DNA from: Rhodospirillales bacterium
GTDB taxonomy: Bacteria; Pseudomonadota; Alphaproteobacteria; SP197
Reading direction: 5' to 3'
Assembly: GCA_014323865.1 (NCBI GenBank)
Contig: JACONG010000016.1
Location: 608,523 to 672,522, forward strand
DNA length: 64,000 bases
Below are positions 50,731-60,639 of this stretch, in pieces. Both the position numbers and the translations under genes were made by a program. The notes beneath the pieces are model-generated. The model worked only from the letters and a program-made list of their open reading frames with translations, had not been told where the DNA came from and ran no database searches. Position 1 is the first letter of the stretch. Every line of letters starts with the position of its first letter.

Positions 50731-50760
50731 CTACACTGTAGAAATTTTTCTACAACGTAG
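50731..50760. promoter_or_regulatory. Tandem palindromic operators between tetR and amine oxidase genes
   Basis: CTACACTGTAG (50731-50741) and CTACAACGTAG (50750-50760) are two near-identical 11 bp palindromes 19 bp apart, nearly two helical turns. The outer and inner halves also form an 18 bp palindrome at 50737-50754. This fits two TetR dimers binding side by side. It lies 2 bp from the regulator start and 18 bp from the oxidase start, so binding would block both promoters. Confidence 0.65.
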
Positions 50761-50777
50761 AAGACAGAGCGCCCCCC

Positions 50778-52115
50778 ATGGACCGTCATCAGTTTTCTCC
50801 GATCAGCCGGCGCAGCTTTCTCACCGGTCTCGGCGCCACCCTGGCTCTTCCGACGGCGCTTCACGTCCAAGTGCCGACCAATCCCGATGTCGTGGTCATC
50901 GGCGCCGGTGCCGCAGGCCTTGGCGCGACCAAGACTCTGATCGATCGCGGCATCTCGGTCGCGCTGATCGAAGGCTCCGACCATATCGGCGGTCGCGCGG
51001 TCACCGAAACCTCGACCTTCGGCGTGCCCTATGATGTCGGCGCGCACTGGCTCCACCACGACAGCCGCAACCCTTTCAACCAGTATGGCAAGGACAACGG
51101 CTTCACGATCTACCGCGCGCCCGACAACTACCGGGTCTTCGCCGACGGTCGCGCGGTCTCGGACTCCGAACAGTCGGCCATGTGGCGGACTTGGGATTTG
51201 ATTTACAGCGCCATCGGCGACAAGGCCGATCGCGGGCTTGATGTCTCTGCCGCCAAGGCTGCCGAAAGCGTGCGCGATGAGTGGACCGCGACGGCTGCCA
51301 TGGGGATTGGTCCCTGGAGCATGGCCAAGGATCTTGCCGACTTCTCGGTGATCGACTGGTGGAAAGGCCTCGACGGCTCCGACTACTTCTGCAAGGAGGG
51401 CTTCGGCACGCTGGTGGCGCACTACGGCGCTGCGATTCCGGTCTCGCTCAACACCAAGGCGATGACGATCGACTGGAGCGGCCCGGGCGTGAAGGTCGAG
51501 ACCGACCAGGGAATGATCGAAGCCAAGGCCGTGATCGTCACGGTGTCGACCGGCGTTCTGGCCAATGACGGCATCGCCTTCGCGCCCGCGCTCCCGGCCG
51601 AGAAGATGCAGTCCTTCCACGACATTTCCATGGGCTACTACGATCACATCACCCTGCAGTTCAGCAGCGATGTGTTCGAGTTGGGCGAAGACGGCTACGT
51701 GCTATTTCAGGTCGGCGATGACGGCAAGGGCTTCGGCACGCTGACCAACGCCGGCGGCCACGGCCTGGCCTATTGCGACGTGGGCGGTTCGTGGGCGCAG
51801 GAACTCCAGGGATGTCCCATCGCCGAACGTGTCGATTACGCACTCTCCACCCTGCGCGGCCTGCTCGGCAGCAGCATCGACAGCAGTTTCGTGAAGGGCG
51901 ACGCCACATCGTGGGGCAAGAACCCATGGACGATGGGTTCCTACGCCTCAGCAACCCCCGGCGCCTATTCAATGCGCCGGGTGCTGCGCAACTCGGTCGA
52001 CGATCGCATCTTTTTCGCCGGCGAAGCCTGCCACCGGACCCAATGGGCGACGGTCGCCGGTGCGCTCAAGTCCGGTCAGGACGTAGCCAACGACGTCGCG
52101 CGCGAGGTCGGCTAG
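50778..52115 (+). CDS. Tat-exported FAD-dependent amine oxidase-like protein
   Basis: This 445-residue flavoprotein begins with a twin-arginine signal (SRRSFLTG at about 10-17), so it is exported folded to the periplasm. The FAD loop VVVIGAGAAGLGA (about 34-46) and IEGSDHIGGRA follow, and the C-terminal ATTVAG-like FAD segment is FFAGEACHRTQWATVAGA. Substrates of this monoamine-oxidase-like group vary. It is divergent from the TetR gene, and its stop overlaps the broken dienelactone hydrolase. Confidence 0.85.
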   Translation: MDRHQFSPISRRSFLTGLGATLALPTALHVQVPTNPDVVVIGAGAAGLGATKTLIDRGISVALIEGSDHIGGRAVTETSTFGVPYDVGAHWLHHDSRNPFNQYGKDNGFTIYRAPDNYRVFADGRAVSDSEQSAMWRTWDLIYSAIGDKADRGLDVSAAKAAESVRDEWTATAAMGIGPWSMAKDLADFSVIDWWKGLDGSDYFCKEGFGTLVAHYGAAIPVSLNTKAMTIDWSGPGVKVETDQGMIEAKAVIVTVSTGVLANDGIAFAPALPAEKMQSFHDISMGYYDHITLQFSSDVFELGEDGYVLFQVGDDGKGFGTLTNAGGHGLAYCDVGGSWAQELQGCPIAERVDYALSTLRGLLGSSIDSSFVKGDATSWGKNPWTMGSYASATPGAYSMRRVLRNSVDDRIFFAGEACHRTQWATVAGALKSGQDVANDVAREVG

Positions 52116-52720
52116 CCCAGGTTCTCGTCGAAGAACGCCACGGTCCGCTCCCACGACAGCGCCGCATCGGCCTTGTCGCAGCGGCTGCTCGAGGGGCTGG
52201 CGAAGGCATGGTCGGCTTCGTACCAGTAGACGCCGGCCTCATCCATCGCAGCCGTGAACTTGTCGACCATCGGCGCGTTGATCCACTGGCCGTGCGTCGG
52301 GAAGTGATCGAGCACCGGGTCCTGCAGCGCTGAAAGCTGCTCGGCCGTGCGATCGACATTGCCGTAGTAGACGATCGTCGCCTCTACGGGGCGCGCCATC
52401 AAGGCGTTGAGCGACCAGCCGCCGCCGAAATACCAGCCGACCGTACCGATGGCACCAGTGGCATTGTCACGACCGCGCAGCCAGTCGATCCAGGCCTCCA
52501 GGGTTTCGGTCGCTTCGCTCTCGACCACCTGATTCATGTAGCTCTTGGCATCATCCGGATTGTCGGTCACTTTGCCTGCGTAGAGATCGACTGCCAAGGT
52601 GCCGTAGCCTTGGTTGACGAACCCCGCCGCCACCGCCTTGATGCTATTGTTGAGATCCCCACCATTCGTGGATCAGCGGCACGCTGGGTGCCGGCGCCAT
52701 TTGTGGTGCCCCCTAGGCGG
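52112..52720 (-). pseudogene. Dienelactone hydrolase with lost catalytic Cys and a frameshift
   Basis: The body of the gene is recognisable as dienelactone hydrolase (TLAVDLYAGKVTD, GRDNATGAIGTVGW, YYGNVD). The nucleophile motif, normally G-(W/Y)-C-x-G-G, reads GWYFGGGWSL, so the Cys is Tyr; a single TGC to TAC change would do this. The N-terminal part (PLIHEWWG) is in another frame, shifted at about 52650. Relaxed selection is likely. Confidence 0.65.
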
Positions 52721-52839
52721 CCGAAACCTCCAGCCCCGATCCGGTGGTAATCGTCACCGTTTCGAGAGAGGATGCTGCAGCGAGTGCCGCTGCCGGATCG
52801 GCCAGAACCGCAATCAGGCTTCTGGCGGCCACGGGCACC

Positions 52840-53241
52840 GCCGCAGCCGGCGATCTGGATGCCTATTTCACGCTCGTCCGAGAGGTCCAGGATCTTCACG
52901 TCGCGGAGCGTCCGGACCTCCTTTAGCCTACCGTTCTGAACAACACCTTTCGCGCGCACTTCGCCGATGCCGTCAGGCAGCTGCACAAGGAGATCGTCAT
53001 CGCATGGCTGGATGACGAGGCCGTCAGCGCCGTACACTGCGAGATGTCGAGCCTTGATCCCACGGGTGTCTATCTGATCGACCGCCCGATGATCTGGATC
53101 GAGTCGATTTCCGTGCGGCCTTCCCATAGCAGGAAGGGGATCGACAGTAACTTGATCCCGCTCGTCCGCGAGGTCGACGCTCGACACTGCATCGCCGACA
53201 TCGGTCAAACTGGTCAACACGTTGCGGCCCTCGGGCTTTGA
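52840..53241 (+). pseudogene. GNAT acetyltransferase with an in-frame TAG
   Basis: DLDAYFTLVREVQDLHVAERPDL is followed directly by TAG (52924-52926), and then by PTVLNNTFRAHF to WIESISVRPSHSRKGIDSNL in the same frame. The last segment is the acetyl-CoA site of a GNAT acetyltransferase. The tail beyond LVREV is degenerate. One nonsense change plus a damaged C-terminus mark it as a pseudogene. Confidence 0.55.
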
Positions 53242-53301
53242 CTGCGGCCCCCGTCGTCTCGACGCTTGCCTGGTGATGGCGACCACGGAGCGCGTGACAT
53301 C

Positions 53302-53730
53302 ATGAACAGAGAACCGCAGGAGATCGTGCTTCAGGGCCGCTCGGTCTGTGGTCACAACGTGGTGGGCGATACCCTAGTGTCGCAACAGAACTCCGGCGTC
53401 CGCTATGACCTAGACCCGGAAACGTGTCTGATCTCGAACCGCCAGCACGACCTCTACGGCGAAGCGATGGCGGGGCGCATCCTGGTGTTCGCGAATCCGA
53501 AGGGCGGGGTGGCCGCATCATGGTCCCTGGCCAGCCTTGCGGAACGTGGTATCGCGCCCTGCGCCATCATCTTCCGCAGGGCCAGCCCGGTCTTCGTGCA
53601 GGGTGCCATCTTCGCCAGGCTGTCGATTGTTCACGAACTCGCGCAGGATCCCTGCGCGACCATCAGGAAGGCCGATCGGTGCACGCTCGTTCCATCTGAA
53701 GGGTGCGTCACGGTTCGGCGTAGCGGCTGA
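53302..53730 (+). CDS. Aconitase X swivel-domain (DUF126) small subunit
   Basis: This 142-residue protein matches the small, swivel domain of AcnX enzymes: GVRYDLDPETCLISNRQHDLYGE, then GRILVFANPKGGVAASWSLA, and RRASPVFVQGAIFA. In AcnX dehydratases (cis-3-hydroxyproline dehydratase or phosphomevalonate dehydratase) it works only with a large catalytic subunit, normally encoded next door. None is in this window, so the gene is either an orphan or a last remnant of a lost operon, although its own frame is intact. Confidence 0.75.
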   Translation: MNREPQEIVLQGRSVCGHNVVGDTLVSQQNSGVRYDLDPETCLISNRQHDLYGEAMAGRILVFANPKGGVAASWSLASLAERGIAPCAIIFRRASPVFVQGAIFARLSIVHELAQDPCATIRKADRCTLVPSEGCVTVRRSG

Positions 53731-53745
53731 CGAAGCCGCCCGCTG

Positions 53746-54357
53746 TCAGGCGCTCTTCGGTCCGCTCAGGAGCTGCGGCGCGAAGACATCCATCAGGGCG
53801 CGATACGGAATGAGAAGGCCCAAGGCCATCGCAGCCTTGATCGCGTAGTCACCCGTGGCAAGCTGAATCCAGCTTGAGTTCTCGGGAACGAAGATCGGGA
53901 AGAACACGACGAAGAAGAGATAGAAGAAGATCAGCGTGTCGACCGCCGAGGCGACCACCGAAGAGACCAGCGGCGCGCGCCACCAAGTGCCCTTGCGAAG
54001 GCGCTGGAAGATCACGATGTCAAGCAGCTGGCCGCACAGGAAGGCCGTCCCTGAGGCGATGGCCGTGTTGACGGCGATTTCCGACAGCACGTTGGGTGCA
54101 CCCTGGAAGGGTATCCAGTCGGCCAGGAAAGCCGACATCAGGACGCCGACGACAAAGCCGACGACCACGACCTTGGCAGCCTTGACCGGTCCGAAGGCAC
54201 GGTTCGAAAGGTCGGTCACCAGGAACGCGAACGGAAAGGTGAACGCGCTCCAGGTGAGCCAGTCGTTGATCGGGTACTTGACCAGAATGTTCGAGGCGAC
54301 GACGACCAGGACCATCGCGGCGATGGGCCAGGCAAGCGTCAGACGACCGGCTGTCAT
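53746..54357 (-). CDS. Queuosine precursor transporter (YhhQ/VUT family)
   Basis: This 203-residue membrane protein has about six helices and the family hallmark segments NDWLTWSAFTFPFAFLVTDL and SGTAFLCGQLLDIVIFQRLR. Members import preQ0 or preQ1 for tRNA queuosine. No que genes lie nearby. The 3' end is close to that of the AcnX small subunit, with the two genes convergent. Confidence 0.88.
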   Translation of the reverse strand: MTAGRLTLAWPIAAMVLVVVASNILVKYPINDWLTWSAFTFPFAFLVTDLSNRAFGPVKAAKVVVVGFVVGVLMSAFLADWIPFQGAPNVLSEIAVNTAIASGTAFLCGQLLDIVIFQRLRKGTWWRAPLVSSVVASAVDTLIFFYLFFVVFFPIFVPENSSWIQLATGDYAIKAAMALGLLIPYRALMDVFAPQLLSGPKSA

Positions 54358-54395
54358 AGCCCGCGTGCTCCCGTGCGGATTGTCTCAGGCTTGGT

Positions 54396-54692
54396 TCAGG
54401 CGGCGGGCTTCTTGACCATCGCCTTTTCGACGCGACGCTTCAGGCGCAGGGCCGAATCGGGGAGTTTTGCGTCCCGCTCCCCCAGAAGGAAGGAATCGAT
54501 ACCGCCCCGCTTCTCGACCGTGCGCAGAGCATTGGCCGACACACGCAGGCGAACCTGCTGGCCGAGAGCCTCGGAAAAGATGCTGACATTGACCAGATTC
54601 GGGCGGAAGGTCCGCTTGGACTTGTTTTCCGCGTGGCTGCGGTTGTTGCCGACCATGACCGACTTGCCCGTGAGATCACAGGTGCGCGACAT
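54396..54692 (-). CDS. rpmB: 50S ribosomal protein L28
   Basis: This 98-residue L28 has MSRTCDLTGKSVMVGNNRSHAENKSKR at the N-terminus in the usual order (the first 20 are diagnostic) and FRPNLVNV further on. An AAGGAG site precedes the ATG at 54692, which fixes the start. The length of 98 is typical for alphaproteobacteria, longer than in E. coli. Confidence 0.95.
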   Translation of the reverse strand: MSRTCDLTGKSVMVGNNRSHAENKSKRTFRPNLVNVSIFSEALGQQVRLRVSANALRTVEKRGGIDSFLLGERDAKLPDSALRLKRRVEKAMVKKPAA

Positions 54693-54784
54693 GACATTGC
54701 TCCTTAAAGATAAATGGCAGCGCTGCCAGCCCAGCGCACCGTCCGAATTTCGGACACGCTCTATACGCAAGGAGTCTGGGCCGG

Positions 54785-55150
54785 TCAACCTCGAGCGGCG
54801 CTCTCGGGCACCTGTTCAGCGAGTGTCTTCGGTGCCGTCATCCGGTAGCTCCGTTCCACGAGCAGTGTCACCTCGTCCCAGCCGGGGTTCTCGTCCAGAT
54901 ACATGCCAACCCATCCCTTCGGGCCGACGTAGGGGGGCACGAAGAACCTTTCGGAATCAGCACCGACCAGAATGGTCTGGCTACCCTTGGGCGCCTTGAA
55001 CGAGATCGCCGGGCGGCCCTCCCGATCGGCCATGATAACGAAGATCTTGTCGCGCACGCGAAATGTGGCGCGTTCCCAGGTTTCCCGCTCCTCAGCCTCG
55101 GGCAGAGCGAGGCAGACAGCACGCAGGCGGTCTTCAGCGCTCAGGGCCAA
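54785..55150 (-). CDS. MmcQ/YjbR family protein
   Basis: This 121-residue protein of the YjbR fold has LPEAEERETWERATFRVRDKIFV near the N-terminus, and WVGMYLDENPGWDEVTLLVERSYRMTAPK later. Members have a CyaY-like fold and are suspected DNA binders; function is unproved. Its 5' end overlaps the meaB 3' end by 10 bp, so it may be expressed with meaB and the mutase. Confidence 0.85.
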   Translation of the reverse strand: MALSAEDRLRAVCLALPEAEERETWERATFRVRDKIFVIMADREGRPAISFKAPKGSQTILVGADSERFFVPPYVGPKGWVGMYLDENPGWDEVTLLVERSYRMTAPKTLAEQVPESAARG

Positions 55151-56100
55151 GCCTCCTCGCCCAGCAGGGCCTGGGCGGCGCGGCGCAACGACAGCCGACC
55201 CGCGGCGACCTCGCCCTCCAGATTGTCCAGAAGCTCCCGTTTGCGGGGATCGGTATTGAGCCGTGCCGTCGCGAGCCGCACCACCTCGTCCCTCAACGCC
55301 GCCTGCGCCTGAGTGCCACGTTTGCCGGCCAGATGTTCGCTGGCGGCCACGAAGTAGTCCGACACGGACGTCCAGACAGCGTCCATGCCCGCGCCGGTCA
55401 GGGCAGAGCAGGACTTGACCCTGGGCGTCCAGAAGGTCTCATGGGGCCGCATTAGAGCCATGGCGGCACGATGGTCGGAGACGACATGACGCGCTGCATC
55501 GACCAGAGAACCATCGGCCTTGTTGACCAGGATAAGGTCGGCCAGCTCCATCACGCCACGCTTCACGCCCTGCAGACTGTCGCCCGCGCCGGGCGCCAAG
55601 AGCAGCAGAAAGACGTCGGTCATCGCCGCCACGGCCGTTTCGGATTGCCCGACACCGACCGTCTCCACGATGACGAGATCGTAGCCCGCGGCCTCGACCA
55701 GTCTGATCACGTCGCGCGTGCGCCGCGCCACGCCACCGAGTTCGCCGCCCGACGGCGATGGCCGGATGAAGGCGCGTGCATCCCGCGCCAGCCTCTCCAT
55801 GCGTGTCTTGTCGCCCAGGATCGAACCGCCGCCAAGCGTCGAGGACGGGTCGACCGCCAGCACGGCAACCCGCCGGCCCTGCTCCAAGGCGTGCAAGCCG
55901 AAGACCTCGACAAAGGTCGATTTTCCCACACCCGGTGCGCCCGAGATGCCTACGCGCCAGCTTTCCGTTGTCGAGGGATCGAGCGCCTCCAGCATCGTCG
56001 CCGCCTGCTCCTCGTCGTCGGCGCGTGACGATTCCACCAGCGTGATGGCGCGCGCCAGCGCCCGACGGTCGCCGTTCCGAATGGCCTCAATGACGGACAT
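55141..56100 (-). CDS. meaB: Methylmalonyl-CoA mutase-associated GTPase MeaB
   Basis: MeaB is a G3E P-loop GTPase that protects and reloads the B12 cofactor of methylmalonyl-CoA mutase. It has 319 residues. Walker A is GAPGVGKST (54-62), with VDPSS, the ETVGVGQSE switch and the base-recognition NKAD. It lies 11 bp after the mutase gene, as expected for a functional pair. Confidence 0.94.
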   Translation of the reverse strand: MSVIEAIRNGDRRALARAITLVESSRADDEEQAATMLEALDPSTTESWRVGISGAPGVGKSTFVEVFGLHALEQGRRVAVLAVDPSSTLGGGSILGDKTRMERLARDARAFIRPSPSGGELGGVARRTRDVIRLVEAAGYDLVIVETVGVGQSETAVAAMTDVFLLLLAPGAGDSLQGVKRGVMELADLILVNKADGSLVDAARHVVSDHRAAMALMRPHETFWTPRVKSCSALTGAGMDAVWTSVSDYFVAASEHLAGKRGTQAQAALRDEVVRLATARLNTDPRKRELLDNLEGEVAAGRLSLRRAAQALLGEEAWP

Positions 56101-56111
56101 GGCGTCGGCGG

Positions 56112-58247
56112 TCAGGCCGCCTGGCGCTCATCGCCGACGATGTCGAGGATCTCGGCGGCGGCTTTCGGGATGTTGGTGCCGGGACCGTAGACCGCGGCGA
56201 CGCCAGCTTCCTCGAGCATCGCGTAGTCCTGCGGCGGCACGACACCACCCACGATGACCCGGATGTCGGAGGCACCCTGATCCGAGAGCGCGGCGATGAG
56301 CTGCGGTACCAGCGTCTTGTGACCGGCCGCCTGGGTCGACACGCCGATGATGTGGACGTCGTTCTCGATCGCCTGGTGGGCGGCCTCCTCGGGCGTCTGG
56401 AAGAGCGGCCCGACGTCAACATCGAAACCTATGTCGGCAAACGCCGTTGCGATCACCTTAGCACCCCGGTCATGGCCATCCTGGCCGAGCTTGACCACCA
56501 GCATACGCGGGCGGCGACCGTTCTCGTTGGCGAAGGCCTCGACCCGACCACGGATTGTCTGGAATTCCCCGTCACCCTCCCAGGCCGCACCGTAGACGCC
56601 GGAGATCGACCGGGTCACGGCACGATGGCGGGTGAACACGACTTCCATGGCGTCCGAAATCTCGCCCACAGTGGCACGGGCCCGTGCTGCTTCGATGGAC
56701 AGCGCGAGCAGGTTGTCGTCGCCACGGGCGCCCTCCTCCACGGCCTTCAGCGCGACCTGGCAAGCGGCCTCATCTCGGCTGGCGCGGACCTGCTGCAGGC
56801 GGGCGACCTGGGCCTCGCGCACGGCAGTGTTATCGATGTCGCGCACGTCGACCTCGTGCGGCTCGTCGGCTTGGTACTTGTTGACGCCGACAATGGTCTC
56901 CTCGCCGCGGTCGACACGGGCCTGCTGCCGCGCCGCACTCTCCTCGATCCTGAGCTTGGGCATGCCGGCCTCAATCGCCTTGGTCATACCGCCCATGGCT
57001 TCGACCTCGTCGATCAGGCCCTGGGCCTTGTTGACGAGCGAGGCTGTCAGCGCCTCGACGTAATAGCTGCCGCCGAGCGGATCGACGACATGGGTGACGC
57101 CGGTCTCCTCGCTCAAGATCAACTGGGTGTTGCGCGCGATCCGCGCCGCGAAATCGCTGGGCAGCGCCAGCGCCTCGTCGAAACTGTTCGTGTGCAGGCT
57201 CTGGGTCCCACCGAGGACGGCTGCCATGGCCTCGTAAGCGGTGCGCACGATATTGTTGTAGGGGTCCTGCTCGGTCAGCGACACGCCGGAGGTTTGGCAA
57301 TGGGTGCGCAGCATGGAGGACTGCGGCTTCTGCGGACCGAAGGGTTCCATCAGGCGTGCCCACAACAGGCGCGCGGCGCGCAGCTTGGCGACCTCCATGA
57401 AGAAGTTCATGCCGATGGCGAAGAAGAAGCTCAGACGCGGCGCGAAAGCGTCGATGTCGAGGCCGCGCGAGAGCGCCGCACGCACGTAATCGACACCATC
57501 GGCCAGCGTAAAGGCGAGCTCCTGCACCGCCGTCGCTCCGGCTTCCTGCATGTGATAGCCACTGATCGAGATCGAGTTGAAGCGCGGCATATTGCCGGCC
57601 GTGTGCGCGATGATATCGGCGACGATCCGCATGCTCGGCTCGGGCGGATAGATGTAGGTGTTGCGGACCATGAACTCCTTGAGGATGTCGTTCTGTATGG
57701 TCCCCGAGAGCTGTTCCTGGCCGGTCCCCTGCTCCTCGCCGGCCACCACGAACATGGCGAGCACCGGCAGCACCGCACCGTTCATGGTCATCGAGACCGA
57801 CATCTGGTCGAGCGGGATGCCGTCGAACAGGATCTTCATGTCCTCGACGCTGTCGATCGCCACGCCGGCCTTGCCGACGTCGCCCACGACGCGCGGATGA
57901 TCGCTGTCGTAGCCGCGGTGGGTGGCGAGATCAAATGCGACCGACAGGCCCTTCTGGCCGCCGGCAAGAGCCTGACGGTAGAACGCGTTTGATTCCTCGG
58001 CGGTCGAGAATCCGGCGTACTGGCGGATCGTCCAGGACCGGTTGGTGTACATCGTCGCGCGCACGCCGCGCGGATAGGGCGAAAAGCCCGGCAGGGTGTC
58101 GATGTCCTGCAATGCTTCGAGGTCAGCCGCCGTGTAAAGCGGCTTCACGGCGATGCCTTCGGGTGTCTGCCAGACCAGATCGTCGGCCGACCCGCCCCTC
58201 AGTTCCTTTTCCGCGCGCTCGCACCAGTCAGGGGGCAACGCCGTCAT
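56112..58247 (-). CDS. scpA: Methylmalonyl-CoA mutase
   Basis: This mutase interconverts methylmalonyl-CoA and succinyl-CoA with adenosylcobalamin. The ATG at 58247 gives 711 residues, the usual single-chain form. The substrate barrel has [12 protein letters not shown] and [13 protein letters not shown]; the B12 domain carries DGHDRG (near residue 585) and the [12 protein letters not shown] and GGVVPPQD loops. The motifs match methylmalonyl- rather than ethylmalonyl-CoA mutase. It is co-directional with meaB and depends on cobalamin, to which cobST relate. Confidence 0.95.
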   Translation of the reverse strand: MTALPPDWCERAEKELRGGSADDLVWQTPEGIAVKPLYTAADLEALQDIDTLPGFSPYPRGVRATMYTNRSWTIRQYAGFSTAEESNAFYRQALAGGQKGLSVAFDLATHRGYDSDHPRVVGDVGKAGVAIDSVEDMKILFDGIPLDQMSVSMTMNGAVLPVLAMFVVAGEEQGTGQEQLSGTIQNDILKEFMVRNTYIYPPEPSMRIVADIIAHTAGNMPRFNSISISGYHMQEAGATAVQELAFTLADGVDYVRAALSRGLDIDAFAPRLSFFFAIGMNFFMEVAKLRAARLLWARLMEPFGPQKPQSSMLRTHCQTSGVSLTEQDPYNNIVRTAYEAMAAVLGGTQSLHTNSFDEALALPSDFAARIARNTQLILSEETGVTHVVDPLGGSYYVEALTASLVNKAQGLIDEVEAMGGMTKAIEAGMPKLRIEESAARQQARVDRGEETIVGVNKYQADEPHEVDVRDIDNTAVREAQVARLQQVRASRDEAACQVALKAVEEGARGDDNLLALSIEAARARATVGEISDAMEVVFTRHRAVTRSISGVYGAAWEGDGEFQTIRGRVEAFANENGRRPRMLVVKLGQDGHDRGAKVIATAFADIGFDVDVGPLFQTPEEAAHQAIENDVHIIGVSTQAAGHKTLVPQLIAALSDQGASDIRVIVGGVVPPQDYAMLEEAGVAAVYGPGTNIPKAAAEILDIVGDERQAA

Positions 58248-58306
58248 CGTCCAGAACCTTTCATTTCGCACTTGCGAGATGAGTATCGACGGCGGCCTGT
58301 GGCCCG

Positions 58307-58903
58307 TCAATCCAGCATGATCGCGACGTCACCCGGCGTGCCGTCCCCACTATTGATCGGATAGACGTCGTCGGGACGGGCGGAGAAGGCCATTAGGCAG
58401 CCCATCAAGGCCTCGACTTCGACATAGGCACCCGGTTTCGAGGTTGGCCGGACGTAGTCGATCGTGCAGCCGTCAACCATCGGCGCCAGCATGAAGAGGT
58501 TCCAGGGTGCGGATGTGATCGGGAACGAATGACCGTGCTGCGCAAGCGCGGTGACCAGGTTGTCCGCGCAGTTGACGTGGCCTTCGCCGCCCTCGTTGCG
58601 AGCTTACATCGCCCTGCTGCAGGCTGCAATCAGGGTGTCGTGCTCCCCGGGTGAGATGTCGGCCGCGATCTTCAGAATGGGCCGGTAACGGTTGGTGATC
58701 AGCTCGTCGCCGGGCTCGAACACGACGCGTTGCAACACCTCACGGCAGTGCTCCATTGAGAGCATCTCGCCCGTTTCGTTGTCAGGGAAGGCCCAAGTGT
58801 CGACCACCTGGGTATCGTGCATGTTGACCACCCGAAGCCTGCGTCCCCTCTTGAGGGGAACCGCAAGACCCTCACGGGCCGGAAGGGTCATCCGTGCCGC
58901 CAT
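58307..58903 (-). pseudogene. DUF1989 (urea carboxylase-associated) gene with one in-frame TAA
   Basis: The frame is continuous over 199 codons except for TAA at 58606-58604, between CSRAM and ARNEGGEGHVNC. Relatives have Tyr there, so a TAC to TAA change would explain it. The rest, including VVDTWAFPDNETGEML, ITNRYRPI and the C-terminal CTIDYVRPTSKPGAYVEVEA, matches DUF1989 proteins tied to urea or amide metabolism. It starts close upstream of a broken Sel1-repeat gene. Confidence 0.7.
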
Positions 58904-58974
58904 CGTCCGTCCTATGGTCTGTTGTGCAGGTGCGAAATGACGGACCCCACCGCCCTAGCCATGGCCGGGGTTGT

Positions 58975-59836
58975 GACACGGCCAGTCCGTTGTAGACCTG
59001 CTGGGCCTGTTCGCGGATGTCCGGCGCTTCGTCGATCCGCGCCGAGATGCCCGCCCAGTTCATGGCGACTAGGGTAAGCCACCGGTTGAGCGCACCGTCC
59101 TCACCCTCAGCGAGCGGTGCCAGCATGTCGGCGATGATAAACGCCGACCGCAGGTCGCCGTCATTGAACGCGATTCTCAGCAGGGTGTTGGCCTTGCCGG
59201 TATCAGTCGGGAAGTCGTCGCGCCCGAGCTTGTAGTGCAGCCCCAGATCCTTGGCGGCCTCGACGCTGTCGCCGTCGACCGCGCGGACGCACCAAGTCTC
59301 ACCGCCTGTTCGATGTTGCACTTCGTGCCGTCACCGCGCCAGAACCATCCCGCGCCTCGGTCCATGGCAGGCACGTCACCGGCCAGCGCATCCTGCAGGC
59401 AGAGTTCCAGCGCCTTGCGCCGGTCCTGTTCGACTACGTTGCCGTAGGCATAGAACAGTTCGGCCTCGCAATAGGTCGCAACATGGCCGTTGCCAGCGTC
59501 CCCTTCGAGCCATTTCAGTTGGTCGGTGCCCGTGCTGATCGCGTGGCCGCTATCGTAGCAGTTCACGATGGCGTACTGCGCGTCGACGTTGCCCGCTTCG
59601 CCGGCCTTGATGTAACGATCGCACGCCTTGGTCGGGTCCCTGTTGACGTCTTCGCCCTCTTCGTAGAGGCGCGCCAAGACCATTGCCGCCCGCATATCGC
59701 CGTTGATCCTTGCCGACTCCAGCATGTTGACAGCAATCGTGTGGTTGCCATCTTCCAACGCCTTCATGCCGATGTCGTAATCAACCCGGGCAAACGTGGT
59801 CGAAACGGCGGCCAACACCGTCACTGCCCAGAACAA
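58975..59836 (-). pseudogene. Sel1-repeat secreted protein, frameshifted
   Basis: The ATG at 59836 opens a signal peptide (MFWAVTVLAAVSTTFA), followed by Sel1-like repeats of about 36 residues (for example AAMVLARLYEEGEDVNRDPTK, DAQYAIVNCYDSG). Near 59290 the frame shifts; the next repeats (VEAAKDLGLHYKLGRDD) continue in another frame. The 3' end then runs into neighbouring sequence without a clear stop. Intact relatives act in envelope or secretion processes. Confidence 0.65.
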
Positions 59837-59921
59837 TCACAACCCCATGGTGACGCCTCCACCCGGATCGCGCCGGGCAAGGGTGGCGGCCCCACCGTCG
59901 CGATGCAAGGCGGAGGTTTGC

Positions 59922-60407
59922 CTAGAAGCTGTTCCAGCCGGCCGTGAAGCCGCTGAGAGAGAGCGGGATCTGTGCAATCTGCCCAAAGGGATCCCCGATA
60001 GTGACCGTGGCCTGGATGCCTGCTTTCATGCGATCGGCAAGGTCATGATCGAGGTTGATCTGCGTCATGCAGCCATTGGAGAAGCACGCCACGTAACTGA
60101 CGGTTCCCAGATCGAACCCGTCGACCTGCATGTTCAGGCCCGCGGGCAGAAAGACGCCCAAGGGTACGGTCAGCCGCAGAAGAGGCTCCTCGCCGGCCGG
60201 CTTGGCGACAAACGCCGTCATAACCCGCTCGGTTTCGCCAGGATTCGAGGCCGCCTGGAACAGGAAACAGTCCTGCTGGCCGACGGCGTTGAGGTTGCAG
60301 TAGAACTCCCAGGATCCGTGCGTCGCCTGAAGCGTGGGCTGCCTCTCCTGTGCGATCGCCGAACCGGCAAACGAGACAACGAGACACAAGGCCAGGGCCA
60401 AACGCAT
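59922..60407 (-). CDS. Invasion-associated locus B (IalB)-family protein
   Basis: This 161-residue secreted protein has a signal peptide ending near AIA-Q and the IalB pattern: a WEFYCN...DCFLF pair of cysteines, LRLTVPLGVFLPAGL and the CFSNGCMTQ motif near residue 112. IalB of Bartonella aids erythrocyte entry, but the family is widespread in free-living alphaproteobacteria. A GAGGAACAG ribosome site precedes the ATG. It is the only intact gene among the decayed ones at the right end. Confidence 0.87.
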   Translation of the reverse strand: MRLALALCLVVSFAGSAIAQERQPTLQATHGSWEFYCNLNAVGQQDCFLFQAASNPGETERVMTAFVAKPAGEEPLLRLTVPLGVFLPAGLNMQVDGFDLGTVSYVACFSNGCMTQINLDHDLADRMKAGIQATVTIGDPFGQIAQIPLSLSGFTAGWNSF

Positions 60408-60639
60408 GAGCTGTTCCTCTCGGAAGCCGAATGATCCGATCGCACCACAGAGACCGGGCCCGGCCCAAGTGGGCCACGCTCTAGCGAGACCGGTGTTCCG
60501 ATGCAATCCCCGGGGCAAACACGACACCGCGAAGCATCCCGCCAGGGACCAACCAGCGCCGCGAAGCGTGGAAGCCCTCGGTCGACACCGGGCTAAGTTC
60601 GCGCCCCGCCCCAGCGACGTCAAACCAAGTATTCTCGAG
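60408..60639. other. Spacer without recognisable gene
   Basis: Between the IalB-like gene and the aminotransferase remnant I see no coding signal, repeat or clear promoter. Confidence 0.5.
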
